Part shown: in pieces, positions 44,085 to 53,054 of the stretch | How positions within the stretch are numbered: the stretch's first letter is position 1 | Layout of the letters: each line of letters opens with the position of its first letter | DNA from: an uncultured Prevotella sp. | Lineage (GTDB): Bacteria > Bacteroidota > Bacteroidia > Bacteroidales > Bacteroidaceae | DNA: 64,000 bases | NCBI GenBank assembly: GCA_937895845.1 | Contig: CALBLK010000078.1 | Location: 1-64,000, forward strand | Direction of reading: 5' to 3' | Program-made: the position numbers and the translations under genes | Notes under the pieces: generated by a model | Told to the model about the DNA's origin: nothing | The model's database searches: none | What the model saw: only the letters and a program-made list of their open reading frames with translations

Positions 44085-45818
44085 ATGCTTATGCGAAACT
44101 TCAGACAGCTGCTGCTCTCGTGCCTTGCCTGCCTTTCCCTGCTGTGCAGGGCCTCGGCCAGCGACGGCCACCCTCTCGGCGCCTGGTGCTGGTTTGCCGA
44201 CCCGCGTGCCGTCCATCACCGGACAGCGGACGGAACCATCAACAAAACCTACATCGGCTACATTGACACCCATGGCAACATCAAGGCCATGCAGTATGAC
44301 TTCAAGTCGCAGCGACAGGTCGAGGTGCTGGTGCGCTCGTGGTTCCAGCCCGACGACCACAACAACCCCACCTTTCTCGTGCTGCCCGACAACCGCGTGA
44401 TGGTGTTCTACTCGCGCCACACGGACGAACCTTGCTTCTACTACCGGGTGACGTCACGCCCGGCCGACCTGGCCACCCTTGGCGAGGAGAAAGTGATCAA
44501 GACCAAGGACAACACCACCTACCCCTCGCCCTTTATTCTCAGCGACGACCCCGCACATTTCTACCTCTGCTGGCGCGGCATAGGGTGGCATCCCACCATC
44601 GCGCGGCTCACACTGCCTGCTGAAGACGACGAGGTGACGGTGGACTGGGGCCCTTACAGAATGGTGAAATCCACCGGGGCGCGGCCTTATGCCAAGTATG
44701 TGTCTGACGGAAAGAGCCGTATCTGGATGGCCTATACCACCGGCCACCCGGACAATGAGTGTCCCAACCACCTCTATCTGAACTACGTGGACATTCATGA
44801 CGGGACGCTCCGCGACGTGAGAGGCAACCTGTTGCAGACCATTGCCGGCAGACCCTTTGCCGTGAGCAAGCGAGACGACTATGCACGCCGGTGGCCGCTG
44901 ACGCTGGTTGACCGCCCCGCCGACAAGCGCGACTGGGTGTTCCAGGTAGCTGCCGACACCCTTGGCCGTCCAGCGGTGGCCATGGTGCGCATCAGCGAGG
45001 ACAAGCGCCGGCACACCTACTGTTATATCAGGTGGAACGGCAAGGCATGGACAGAGACACTGATAGGCGATGCCGGAGGCCACTTTCACCAGTCACCCGA
45101 ACTGGAGCACTGTTACAGCGCGGGCATGGCCATCGACCCGGATTCGGTGAACATCGTGTATGCCTCGCTGCCTGTCGGCGGAAAGCACGGAGATGTTTAC
45201 GAACTGTTCCGCTTTGAGCTGGCCGGCAATGGGACGGTGAAAGCCAAGCGCCAGCTGACCTTCAACTCGGCGAAGAACAACGTGCGCCCCTTTGTTATCC
45301 CAGGGTCCAAGGGCTCGCCGCTGAGGCTGTCGTGGATGGCGGGCGACTATTACGACTGGATTGTGAGCAGCAGGCATCCGCAGGGTTACAGCACGGTTAT
45401 GCGCACTGATTTCGAGGGCTTTGCACCGGCCAAGGAGCCGCGGAAAGTGAGCCGAAAGCGACTGGCCCGGATGAAATGGAGCGCCAGGCGGCTGTTCACG
45501 TTTGTCACCACAGTGTTTCCAAACGAGGCGCTACGGGCTGACGGCTGTCTGCTGAAGGCGGGCGAACTGTCGTGCTGGCTTGATGCCAAGACGCTCAAGC
45601 CGGAGTGGCGTTTCCGCGGGCGGACGTTCCGCAGTGCCAACACCCTGGGCTCGTCCGACCGCTGGCGCGAGGCCCCCAGGGCTACCGACGGCCGCTGGCT
45701 GGCGCCTCTGGTGCCCGACAGCGTGCAGCTCAAACTGGTGTGCTGTGACGGCACGCTCAGCATCTACCGCGACGGTATGCTGTCGCAAACCATCTGTGAC
45801 CTCTTCAAGCAGCAATGA
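44085..45818 (+). CDS. Secreted BNR_4-type beta-propeller protein, possible polysaccharide lyase
   Basis: 577 residues; an ATG at 44091 is an alternative start. A signal peptide (about 1-25) precedes a long repetitive propeller. Features include GAWCWFADPRAVHH and DGTINKTYIGYIDTHGNI, typical of BNR_4 proteins, and blade-like YPSPFILSDD and SPELEHCYSAGMAID. The BNR_4 family is related to seven-bladed lyases of PL24, PL25 and PL27, which cleave glucuronate- or rhamnose-linked glycans, but a lyase activity is inferred only. The gene starts an operon with a DUF2264 protein (26 bases after) and a sugar symporter (2 bases after that). Given the GH154-like partner, a glucuronate-containing plant glycan is a reasonable guess. 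Confidence 0.75.
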   Translation: MLMRNFRQLLLSCLACLSLLCRASASDGHPLGAWCWFADPRAVHHRTADGTINKTYIGYIDTHGNIKAMQYDFKSQRQVEVLVRSWFQPDDHNNPTFLVLPDNRVMVFYSRHTDEPCFYYRVTSRPADLATLGEEKVIKTKDNTTYPSPFILSDDPAHFYLCWRGIGWHPTIARLTLPAEDDEVTVDWGPYRMVKSTGARPYAKYVSDGKSRIWMAYTTGHPDNECPNHLYLNYVDIHDGTLRDVRGNLLQTIAGRPFAVSKRDDYARRWPLTLVDRPADKRDWVFQVAADTLGRPAVAMVRISEDKRRHTYCYIRWNGKAWTETLIGDAGGHFHQSPELEHCYSAGMAIDPDSVNIVYASLPVGGKHGDVYELFRFELAGNGTVKAKRQLTFNSAKNNVRPFVIPGSKGSPLRLSWMAGDYYDWIVSSRHPQGYSTVMRTDFEGFAPAKEPRKVSRKRLARMKWSARRLFTFVTTVFPNEALRADGCLLKAGELSCWLDAKTLKPEWRFRGRTFRSANTLGSSDRWREAPRATDGRWLAPLVPDSVQLKLVCCDGTLSIYRDGMLSQTICDLFKQQ

Positions 45819-45844
45819 CCTAACTTATAAAACAACTAAAACGC

Positions 45845-47905
45845 ATGAAAAAGAATCTGATAACTGCCCTCGCGCTGGCAATGGTCGCCATGACCGCGCT
45901 GGCAGACAGCAGGGCGGTGTTCACGGTCAGCAAGCCTGACTACGAGAAGAGTCCGTTCACCGGAATGACACGCCGCCACTGGGTGGAGGCCGGGACATGG
46001 CTGCTAAGCGGCGCATTCAACTATATCACCTCGATAGACGACCCCATGTATTTCCCCAAGCAGGTAGACAAGACCTATCCCCGTAACGGGAGTGAGGTGA
46101 AGGTGGCCCGGCTGGAAGGCCTGGCGCGCACCCTCTTTGTGGCAGCGCCCCTGCTGAGAGACAACCCCGGACTGGAGCTGCACGGCGTCAAGGTGGCCGA
46201 CTACTACCGCCACCAGCTGGCGAGCATCGCCAACCCCGCCAGCAAGCACTTTATCCCCCACCGCAAGGGAGGCCCCAGCCAGACCCTGCTGGAGCTGGGG
46301 TCGCTGGCCATCTCCATGAAGGTGGCGCAGGACGTGCTGTGGGACCCGCTCGGCAAGGCCGACAAGGACGCGCTGGCCGCCACGATGCTCAGCTATGGCG
46401 AAGGGCCCACCATCGGTTCCAACTGGATGTTCTTCAATGTGTATATCCTGAGTTTTCTCAAAGACCAGGGCTACCGTGTTGACGAGCGCAAGATAGTGGA
46501 CTGGATGGAGAAGCTGCTCGCCCGCTACAAGGGAGAGGGCTGGTATAACGACGCGCCAGCCTACGACTATTACAGTATGTGGGCCTACCAGAGCTACGGA
46601 CCGCTGTGGGTCGAGCTGTTTGGCAAGCGCATGAAGCCGGCCCCGGGTGCGGGTCTGCCTGGCGATGTGTATCAGAAACTGTCGGAACGCTTTCTGAAAA
46701 ACGAGCACGACCTTGTGGACAACTATCCGTATATGTTTGCGCGTGACGGCCGGATGAACATGTGGGGGCGCAGCATCTGCTACCGCTTTGCAGCAGTCAC
46801 GCCGCTGCCCCTGCTGGAATATGGCGGCTTCAAGGATGTCAACTATGGCTGGATGCGCCGCATCGCCTCGGCCTCGCTCCTTCAGTTTGTGCAGCATCCC
46901 GACTTCCTGGAGAACGGTGTGCCCACGATGGGCTTCTACGGGCCTTTTGAGCCATGCGTCCAGATATACAGTTGCAGGGGCAGTGTCTACTGGATGGGCA
47001 AGGCTTTCCTCGGTCTCATGCTCCCCGAGAGCTCGCGCTATTGGAGTGACGTGGAGAACGAGGGGCCGTGGAAAGACCAGATGAAGCGCGGACAGGTGTA
47101 CAACCGCTTCCAGCCGGCCGCCGGGCTGCTCATCACCGACTATCCCAACTGCGGCGGCGCCGAGATGCGGTCGTGGTGCCACGAGAGCGTGGCCAAGGAC
47201 TGGCAGAAGTTCCGCTCGTCGGAGAACTACAACAAACTGGCCTACCACACGGAGTTCCCCTGGATGGCCGATGGCAGGAACGGCGAGATTTCGATGAACT
47301 ACGGCACCCGGAACAAGAAGGGACAGTGGGAGGTGCTGCGGCTCTATGACTTCAAGAGCTTTGAGGATGGGGTCTACCGCCGTGACGCCGTGCTGGAGAC
47401 CGATGAAACTGTGCGCTACCAGCTGGCCGACATCCCGCTGCCCGATGGCGTGCTGCGTGTGGACCGGGTGCGTGCCGGGGCTCCCACCGAAATATGCCTC
47501 GGCCACTATGCCTTGCCGCAGCTCACCGATGGCCGGGGGCGCGCCAATGCGCTCGCCTCGCACAAGGTGCCGCTTGGCAAGGGCCGTGACACGGTGGCAG
47601 TCTGTGACAACGGTGCCTACGAACTGGCCCTTGTGCCCCTGGTGGGCTGGGACTCTGCCGTGCAGATGGTTGAGGCCGACGGACTGCACCCGGTGAGCCG
47701 CCGCTGCATGGTGCCCATGCTCCGCCAGCAGGTGGACAAAGGCTGGCGGGTGCTGGTCACCCTGATGCTCTGGAAGAAGATGGACGGCGGACGGCTGACG
47801 GCCAAGGAACTGCGGCCGGTCAGAATGGTCGAGGTGTCGAAAAACGGCAAGCGCGTGGAGGTCAGACTGGCCGGCGGACAGACCAAAACCGTAGTTTTTG
47901 ACTGA
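45845..47905 (+). CDS. Secreted DUF2264 protein (GH154-like, possible beta-glucuronidase)
   Basis: 686 residues with a signal peptide (about 1-20). The N-terminal two-thirds is an alpha/alpha-barrel type region: GMTRRHWVEAGTWLL, RLEGLARTLFVAAPLLRD, GGPSQTLLELGSLAIS, YNDAPAYDYYSMWAY, WGRSICYRFAAVTPL. The C-terminal ~200 residues are beta-rich. DUF2264 proteins have been assigned to GH154 with exo-glucuronidase activity on arabinogalactan fragments; transfer of this activity here is by family only. Candidate acid residues cannot be named safely. It is cotranscribed with the propeller protein and a sugar symporter. Confidence 0.8.
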   Translation: MKKNLITALALAMVAMTALADSRAVFTVSKPDYEKSPFTGMTRRHWVEAGTWLLSGAFNYITSIDDPMYFPKQVDKTYPRNGSEVKVARLEGLARTLFVAAPLLRDNPGLELHGVKVADYYRHQLASIANPASKHFIPHRKGGPSQTLLELGSLAISMKVAQDVLWDPLGKADKDALAATMLSYGEGPTIGSNWMFFNVYILSFLKDQGYRVDERKIVDWMEKLLARYKGEGWYNDAPAYDYYSMWAYQSYGPLWVELFGKRMKPAPGAGLPGDVYQKLSERFLKNEHDLVDNYPYMFARDGRMNMWGRSICYRFAAVTPLPLLEYGGFKDVNYGWMRRIASASLLQFVQHPDFLENGVPTMGFYGPFEPCVQIYSCRGSVYWMGKAFLGLMLPESSRYWSDVENEGPWKDQMKRGQVYNRFQPAAGLLITDYPNCGGAEMRSWCHESVAKDWQKFRSSENYNKLAYHTEFPWMADGRNGEISMNYGTRNKKGQWEVLRLYDFKSFEDGVYRRDAVLETDETVRYQLADIPLPDGVLRVDRVRAGAPTEICLGHYALPQLTDGRGRANALASHKVPLGKGRDTVAVCDNGAYELALVPLVGWDSAVQMVEADGLHPVSRRCMVPMLRQQVDKGWRVLVTLMLWKKMDGGRLTAKELRPVRMVEVSKNGKRVEVRLAGGQTKTVVFD

Positions 47906-47907
47906 CG

Positions 47908-49347
47908 ATGTGGATTGTTCTGACCGTACTGGCCTACTTTGCCGTGCTCTTTGCCCTGAGCCGGATCACGGCAAGGCGGGCCACTAACAATGCTTTCTAC
48001 CGGGGCGAGCGCCGCTCTCCCTGGTATATGGTGGCCTTTGGCATGGTGGGCGCCTCTGTCAGCGGGGTCACTGTGGTGTCGGTGCCAGGTATGGTGACCA
48101 AGATAGACATGACCTACCTGCAAACGTGCCTTGGCTTTATCCTTGGCTATTTTGCCGTGGCCTTCGTCCTGTTGCCGCTTTATTACAGGCTCGGCCTCAC
48201 CACCATCTATGGCTACCTTGGGCAGCGCCTTGGGCGGCGCTCCTATCTTACGGGGTCCGCTTTCTTCCTGCTGTCAAAGATGACGGGGGCTGCCGTGCGC
48301 TTCTATGTGGTGTGCATCATTCTGCAGCACTTTGTCTTCGACCGGCTCGGCGTGCCGTTCTGGGCCACCGTGGTGACCATGGTGGCGCTCATCTGGCTGT
48401 ACACCCACCGCGGCGGAATCAAGACCCTGGTGTGGACAGACGCATTTCAGACAGTCTGCCTCTTTACGGCCCTTGTCCTCATCCTCGTGCAGGTGGCCCG
48501 CACGCTGGGCTTTGGCGTTGAGGAAACGGTTTCGGCCGTGGCCAACAGTGGCATGAGCCGCGTGTTTGTGTTTGACGACACGTTCTCCAAGCAGTACTTC
48601 TGGAAGCAGTTTCTCAGTGGCATCTTCATCGTGATAGTGATGACCGGGCTTGACCAGGACATGATGCAGAAGAACCTGACGTGCAAGTCGCTGCGTGAGG
48701 CCCGGAAAGATATGTGTACCTATGGCTTCGCCTTTGTGCCCGCCAACCTGCTGCTGCTCTCGCTGGGTGTGCTGCTGGTGCTGCTCGCCCGCCGTGACGG
48801 TGTGACCCTTCCGGCATCGGGCGACGACCTGCTGCCGATGTTCGCGGCTTCGGGCGAGCTTGGCCTGCCTGTGGTCATCCTGTTTACCATCGGCATCGTG
48901 GCGGCCTCGTTCAGCAGTGCCGATTCGGCACTGACGGCGCTGACCACCTGCTTCTGTGTCGATATCTGCGGAAGGGAGCGCGACGAGCGGCTGCGCCGCC
49001 GCGCGCATCTGGGACTGTGTGTGCTTTTCGTGGTGTTTATCCTGCTGTTTCGGCTGGTCAACTCAACGAGTGTCATCGATGCCATCTACACCCTCTGCTC
49101 CTACACCTACGGACCGCTGCTGGGCCTCTTTGCCTTCGGCCTCTTTACCCGGCGCAAGGTCAATGACCGCGCTGTGCCGTGGATAGCCGTAGCAGCCCCG
49201 GTTCTTTGCTTTGTGACTGAACAGGCGGTGCTGGCCCTCACAGGCTATCATTTTGGCTATGAGCTGCTCATGCTCAATGGCTTGCTGACCTTCTTGGGCC
49301 TGTTGGCGTTCAGGACAGGCGCCCGCCATCTGCCAACGGACGGATGA
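47908..49347 (+). CDS. Sodium:solute symporter (SSS family)
   Basis: 479 residues with about 13 membrane helices. The segment SPWYMVAFGMVGASVSGVTVVS in helix 1-2 and GITMVTGLDQDMMQKN-like text (VIVMTGLDQDMMQKN, around 250) mark the SSS family, as does FSSADSALTALTTCFCVDI near 340. It begins 2 bases after the DUF2264 stop. It would import a monosaccharide or uronic acid released by the two enzymes. The next gene is on the other strand, with only 13 bases between stops. Confidence 0.9.
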   Translation: MWIVLTVLAYFAVLFALSRITARRATNNAFYRGERRSPWYMVAFGMVGASVSGVTVVSVPGMVTKIDMTYLQTCLGFILGYFAVAFVLLPLYYRLGLTTIYGYLGQRLGRRSYLTGSAFFLLSKMTGAAVRFYVVCIILQHFVFDRLGVPFWATVVTMVALIWLYTHRGGIKTLVWTDAFQTVCLFTALVLILVQVARTLGFGVEETVSAVANSGMSRVFVFDDTFSKQYFWKQFLSGIFIVIVMTGLDQDMMQKNLTCKSLREARKDMCTYGFAFVPANLLLLSLGVLLVLLARRDGVTLPASGDDLLPMFAASGELGLPVVILFTIGIVAASFSSADSALTALTTCFCVDICGRERDERLRRRAHLGLCVLFVVFILLFRLVNSTSVIDAIYTLCSYTYGPLLGLFAFGLFTRRKVNDRAVPWIAVAAPVLCFVTEQAVLALTGYHFGYELLMLNGLLTFLGLLAFRTGARHLPTDG

Positions 49348-49360
49348 CAGGAGCTGTGCG

Positions 49361-49999
49361 TTAGAATTTCTTTCCCCCTACAATGCTCAGGAATGTGCTG
49401 CCCAAAATCTTGATGTCAAGCCACCACGAGCGGTGCTCCAGATAGTAGAGGTCAAGCTCCAGCCGGCGCAGCATCTTCTCCATGGTGTCGGTGTAGCCGT
49501 TGTAGAGCGTGGCATACGATGTCACCCCGGGGCGAATCTGGTAGAGGCAGCGGTAGCGGGGGTCGCGCTCCATAATCTGGTCAATGTAGAACTGGCGCTC
49601 GGGTCGCGGACCCACGAATGCCATGTCGCCCTTGAGCACGTTCCACAACTGCGGAAGCTCGTCAAGGTGGTGGTCGCGCAGAAAGCGGCCCACCTTTGTA
49701 AGGCGGTCATCCTGCTCCTGGTTGTACAGGGCGGGGCCGTCTTTCTCGGCATCCATTTTCATGCTTCTGAACTTATAGATATAGAAAGGCTTGCCAAACC
49801 GGCCTATACGTTCCTGCTTGAAAATGGCGGGCTTCCCGTCCTCCTTGCGGATGGCGATGTAGCAGAAGAGAAAAAGCGGTGAGAATATGATAAGGCAGAA
49901 AAGGGCTATCAGAAAGTCAAGGATGCGCTTCACGTTGCGTTCCACTTCAGTCATGCCATCAAAGATATAGATGCTATTTTCTTTTTCGGTTTGTGCCAT
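49361..49999 (-). CDS. Sugar transferase (undecaprenyl-phosphate sugar phosphotransferase)
   Basis: 212 residues. One membrane helix at about 25-48 (FLIALFCLIIFSPLFLFCYIAIR) is followed by FKQERIGRFGKPFYIYKFRSMKMDAE and DELPQLWNVLKGDMAFVGPRPE, the hallmarks of the PF02397 family (WcaJ/EpsL-type). It transfers a hexose-1-phosphate to undecaprenyl phosphate, starting an exopolysaccharide or O-antigen repeat unit. It is the short form with no N-terminal membrane/CoA-binding half. It follows the GT2 gene by 61 bases, so the pair forms a two-gene glycan unit. Confidence 0.92.
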   Translation of the reverse strand: MAQTEKENSIYIFDGMTEVERNVKRILDFLIALFCLIIFSPLFLFCYIAIRKEDGKPAIFKQERIGRFGKPFYIYKFRSMKMDAEKDGPALYNQEQDDRLTKVGRFLRDHHLDELPQLWNVLKGDMAFVGPRPERQFYIDQIMERDPRYRCLYQIRPGVTSYATLYNGYTDTMEKMLRRLELDLYYLEHRSWWLDIKILGSTFLSIVGGKKF

Positions 50000-50060
50000 T
50001 ATTTGCTTCTTTTATCTTAATAACTCGTAAAAAAGACAAATATTGTATGAACATTCACAT

Positions 50061-50867
50061 TTATTTCCCTGCCCGCCTGCTGCGGACAAAGCGGTAGCTG
50101 TCCCACTGCCTTTTCAGCACTTTCATGGCATAGTTGGGCATGAACACAAAGAAGAAGTAAACGTATGACTTGGGCTTGGAGAATCCGAGTATCTGCTCGT
50201 ACACGCGTGCGTTATATTTAATAAGGTGCAGCTTGCTCTGCGACACCGACCCCTTTCTCACCCTGTAGTAGGCCAGCGGTTCGGTGATGCCGTGGGCGTA
50301 GCCGCATACCTTGACGATGGAGAGGAAGAGCCCCCAGTCCTGTCGCTTGCGAATGGTAGGCATGTAGAATTTCCGCCCCAGTGCCTTCCTGTCGTAGATG
50401 GCGGTGAGACAGCCCACCTTGTTGTCGCGCACCATGGTCTTGAACGTAATCTCTTTGGGTGTGATACAGATGCCCAGCTCCTCGTCGCTGGTGTCGCAGA
50501 TGATGTAGGACGAGCAGCACAGGGCGCAGCCTGTCTGCTGCATATAGCTCACCTGGCGCTCCAGCTTGTCGGCCACCCACCTGTCGTCGCTGTCGCAAAA
50601 GGCGATGTAGCGGCCTCTGGCGTTCCTGATGCTGTTGTTGCGAGCCACACCCGGGCCGCCGTTCGCATCCAGATGGAACACCCTCACGCGCGAATCATGC
50701 TTGCGGTAACGCTCCAGAATGGACAGTGTCTCGGGGTCGGAAGAGTTGTCATCCGTTATCAGCAGCTCCAGCTCAGCGTAGGTCTGGCTGAGCACACTCT
50801 CTATGCTGTCTGCCAGGAACTGGCTGGCATTGTAGGTGGGCATGATAACGGAAACGAGTTCTTTCAT
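50061..50867 (-). CDS. Glycosyltransferase family 2
   Basis: 268 residues. The nucleotide-binding start VSVIMPTYNASQFLADSIES, the acidic AFCDSDDRWVADKLERQ with the DxD-type motif (around 92-95), and a C-terminal basic, Tyr-rich region (YVYFFFVFMPNYAMKVLKRQ) fit a membrane-associated GT2. The donor and acceptor sugars are unknown. It leads the operon with the sugar transferase. Confidence 0.92.
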   Translation of the reverse strand: MKELVSVIMPTYNASQFLADSIESVLSQTYAELELLITDDNSSDPETLSILERYRKHDSRVRVFHLDANGGPGVARNNSIRNARGRYIAFCDSDDRWVADKLERQVSYMQQTGCALCCSSYIICDTSDEELGICITPKEITFKTMVRDNKVGCLTAIYDRKALGRKFYMPTIRKRQDWGLFLSIVKVCGYAHGITEPLAYYRVRKGSVSQSKLHLIKYNARVYEQILGFSKPKSYVYFFFVFMPNYAMKVLKRQWDSYRFVRSRRAGK

Positions 50868-50881
50868 ATTTTTTCGATGTG

Positions 50882-50889
50882 CAAAGGTA
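50882..50889 (-). promoter_or_regulatory. Bacteroidetes -7 box for the GT2-sugar transferase pair
   Basis: Minus-strand TACCTTTG is an exact TAnnTTTG match followed by CACA, 14 bases before the GT2 start. It faces away from the GH30 promoter. Confidence 0.7.
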
Positions 50890-51048
50890 CGACTTTAAAT
50901 GAAAAATGAAGCATGAAGCGTATGGAAATATGGCACAATGCCAGGACGGAATGAAGAAAACCCCTTGGAAAACACCACATTTTATCGGAGTGAGACGAAA
51001 AGAGAAACACTTTAGACGTATGCCAAAGCGCCCTTTTGGCCTTTCTAG

Positions 51049-51056
51049 TAATTTTG
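51049..51056 (+). promoter_or_regulatory. Bacteroidetes -7 box for the GH30 gene
   Basis: TAATTTTG is an exact TAnnTTTG match followed by CAAC, 40 bases before the start at 51097. Confidence 0.7.
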
Positions 51057-51096
51057 CAACAGAAAACCATAACGCCTAAATAATATCTGTTGACGT

Positions 51097-52656
51097 ATGA
51101 CAAAACAGTTACTTCTGACATTGATGGCCGCGACTTGTGTGGCAGGTTTTGCTCAGGATGAGAACCTGCCCACCATTGTGCCCGGGGCCAACCCCAGCCT
51201 GTCAACGGTCACGATGCGCGCTGGTACAACAAAATACCAGAAAGTGACCGGTTTCGGAGCTGCCGCCTGTTTTGGACTGATGGAGCCAATCCGCGACACC
51301 AATGTCATCGACTCGCTCTACGGGCCGAAGTCAAGGGTGGGGCTGAACATTGTCCGCATGGAGATTTCGCCCAATATGATTGGTGATGTGACCACTCCGT
51401 GGGACACCCCCTACGACTGGCATGGCTACCTGCCGGTGACCAAGCGGGCGAAGGAATATGGAGCCATTGTCTTCGGCACCCCATGGTCGCCCCCGGCCGC
51501 CTTTAAGACGAACAACAGCGCCAGCGGTGGCCAGACTACCGACGAGAATGGCAATGTGGGCGGCGTGAGGGGCAAGCTGAAGAAAGAAAAATACAAGGAT
51601 TTCTTTCCCTGGCTTAACACCTTTCTTAATTATATGAACAACAACGGTGTGCGTGTTGACGCTGTGGCCCTGCAGAACGAGCCCGACTGGTGGGTGGGGT
51701 ACAGCGGCTGCCTCTACACACCCGAGGAACTTCACAGTCTGGTTCGCGACTATGCGGCGCGCCTCAACAAGAAGTATTTTGGCGTGAAACTGATCAGTGC
51801 GGAGAGCCTCAACTTCACACCGGCCTATTCGGATGCCCTGCTTGACGACACCGTGACAGCCAAGCATATTGACATTGTCGGCGGCCACCTTTACGGCAAC
51901 CCTCCGCTGAAAAACATGAAGACTGTGGGCACAAAGGCCCTGAAGATGGGCAAGGAGACGTGGATGACGGAGCACAGCTTCGACCCGCGCGGCGAGGGAG
52001 CTAACGCTGTGACCGACCTGCCGACATGGGACGAGGAGCTGCTCTTCGCCGAAGAGGTGAACGAGTCGATGCAGGCCAACTGCTCTGCCTACATCTACTG
52101 GTACATGATGGCCCACTGGTCGTTCATTGGCAGCGGCGATGCCACCGTCCAGCCCGGAAACGACAAGGGGAAGGTGCTGCGCCGCGGCTTGATTATGTCG
52201 CATTTCGCCAAGCATCTCACCGGCGCGACACGCCTGTCGCACACTTCGAACATCAACCAGGTGACCAATGCCGCTTTCGAGACCACGGCCTATCTCAAGG
52301 GCGACTCGCTCATCGTGATGGCCATCCTCACCAAGGACCGCGACTTTAACCTGCAGATCACCCTGCCTTACAAGGCCAAGGGAGGCAAGCGTATCTTGAG
52401 CACAGAGGACCGTCTGCTGGCCGAGGCCAATATCCAGATTGACGAGCCTACCACGAAGATGACGTTCGACATGCCGGCCAAGAGCATCGCCACCTACATC
52501 TTCAAGGTGGACAACCCCGAGACGGCCATCAGCAGCGTTGAGCGCGAGGCCAAGGCCGGACACGCGGACGACAGCTGGTACAGCCTGAGCGGCCAGCGTG
52601 TGGTCAGCCCGCGCAAGGGCGTGTATATCCATCAAGGAAAAATAGTTGTTAGATAA
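51097..52656 (+). CDS. Secreted GH30-family xylanase-like glycoside hydrolase
   Basis: 519 residues, signal peptide about 1-19. The (beta/alpha)8 barrel shows the acid/base Glu195 in ALQNEPDW and the nucleophile Glu292 in TWMTEHSF, the GH30 pattern. GFGAAACFGLMEP near the N-terminus and FGTPWSPPAAFK match GH30 barrel starts, and a beta side domain follows. The C-terminal WYSLSGQRVVSPRKGVYIHQ is a type IX-like tail. The context (GH67, GH5, an HTCS and an esterase) points to glucuronoxylan, so GH30_8-type glucuronoxylanase is the favoured reading; GH30_1-like beta-xylosidase or glucosylceramidase is possible. Confidence 0.87.
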   Translation: MTKQLLLTLMAATCVAGFAQDENLPTIVPGANPSLSTVTMRAGTTKYQKVTGFGAAACFGLMEPIRDTNVIDSLYGPKSRVGLNIVRMEISPNMIGDVTTPWDTPYDWHGYLPVTKRAKEYGAIVFGTPWSPPAAFKTNNSASGGQTTDENGNVGGVRGKLKKEKYKDFFPWLNTFLNYMNNNGVRVDAVALQNEPDWWVGYSGCLYTPEELHSLVRDYAARLNKKYFGVKLISAESLNFTPAYSDALLDDTVTAKHIDIVGGHLYGNPPLKNMKTVGTKALKMGKETWMTEHSFDPRGEGANAVTDLPTWDEELLFAEEVNESMQANCSAYIYWYMMAHWSFIGSGDATVQPGNDKGKVLRRGLIMSHFAKHLTGATRLSHTSNINQVTNAAFETTAYLKGDSLIVMAILTKDRDFNLQITLPYKAKGGKRILSTEDRLLAEANIQIDEPTTKMTFDMPAKSIATYIFKVDNPETAISSVEREAKAGHADDSWYSLSGQRVVSPRKGVYIHQGKIVVR

Positions 52657-52821
52657 GCATAAAGTTAGGTTATTTATTCTCATTGGGTTTGCTGTAAGGC
52701 TTCCGTCCGGAGGCGGTGACGTTTTCGGCGGGAGTGCAAACCCTTAACTCCAAGACTGAGTAGCCTTTGCCTGTCCAGCCACTTTGAAACGATAATCATA
52801 TACCTTAAATAGTAAGTAGTC

Positions 52822-52935
52822 ATGATCATTCCGGCTGATGCCGGTCAGGCTCCGGAGCCCTCTGCCGGCCCGGAGCCTGTGTTTGAATCCATCCTCTCTC
52901 CGAAACAGTACTGTTGCGAAACAAGAATGAACTAA
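52822..52935 (+). CDS. Candidate 37-aa peptide
   Basis: ATG at 52822 opens a frame MIIPADAGQAPEPSAGPEP... ending ...CCETRMN, with stop at 52933-52935. It starts 43 bases after a near-promoter box. Pro/Ala/Glu-rich N-terminus and two adjacent Cys near the end. There is no recognised family, no clear ribosome binding site, and it overlaps a hairpin that may be the GH30 terminator. Confidence 0.25.
   Translation: MIIPADAGQAPEPSAGPEPVFESILSPKQYCCETRMN
52846..52879 (+). terminator. Hairpin past the GH30 gene
   Basis: CAGGCTCCGG (52846-52855) pairs perfectly with CCGGAGCCTG (52870-52879). Only a short T stretch (TGTTTG) follows, so it is a weak terminator candidate about 190 bases past the GH30 stop. 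Confidence 0.35.
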
Positions 52936-53054
52936 GGGGGGGGTAACAAGTTACCTGCGTTGTTGACAAGAAGAAATCTGCCTTACTGCAAGCAAGGATG
53001 GCGTGAATACCGAACAATTCTCTTATCTTATTATTCACCAAATCTATCAAAAAC

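Larger units (their letters stand above)
52657..53054 (+). other. Intergenic region with hairpins and a candidate small ORF
   Basis: 398 bases. They hold a perfect 10-bp hairpin (52846-52855 with 52870-52879), a second GGTAAC-aa-GTTACC hairpin (52942-52955), and a candidate 37-codon ORF (52822-52935) that overlaps the first hairpin. A near-promoter TAgccTTTG (one base too long) lies at 52771-52779. Confidence 0.5.
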
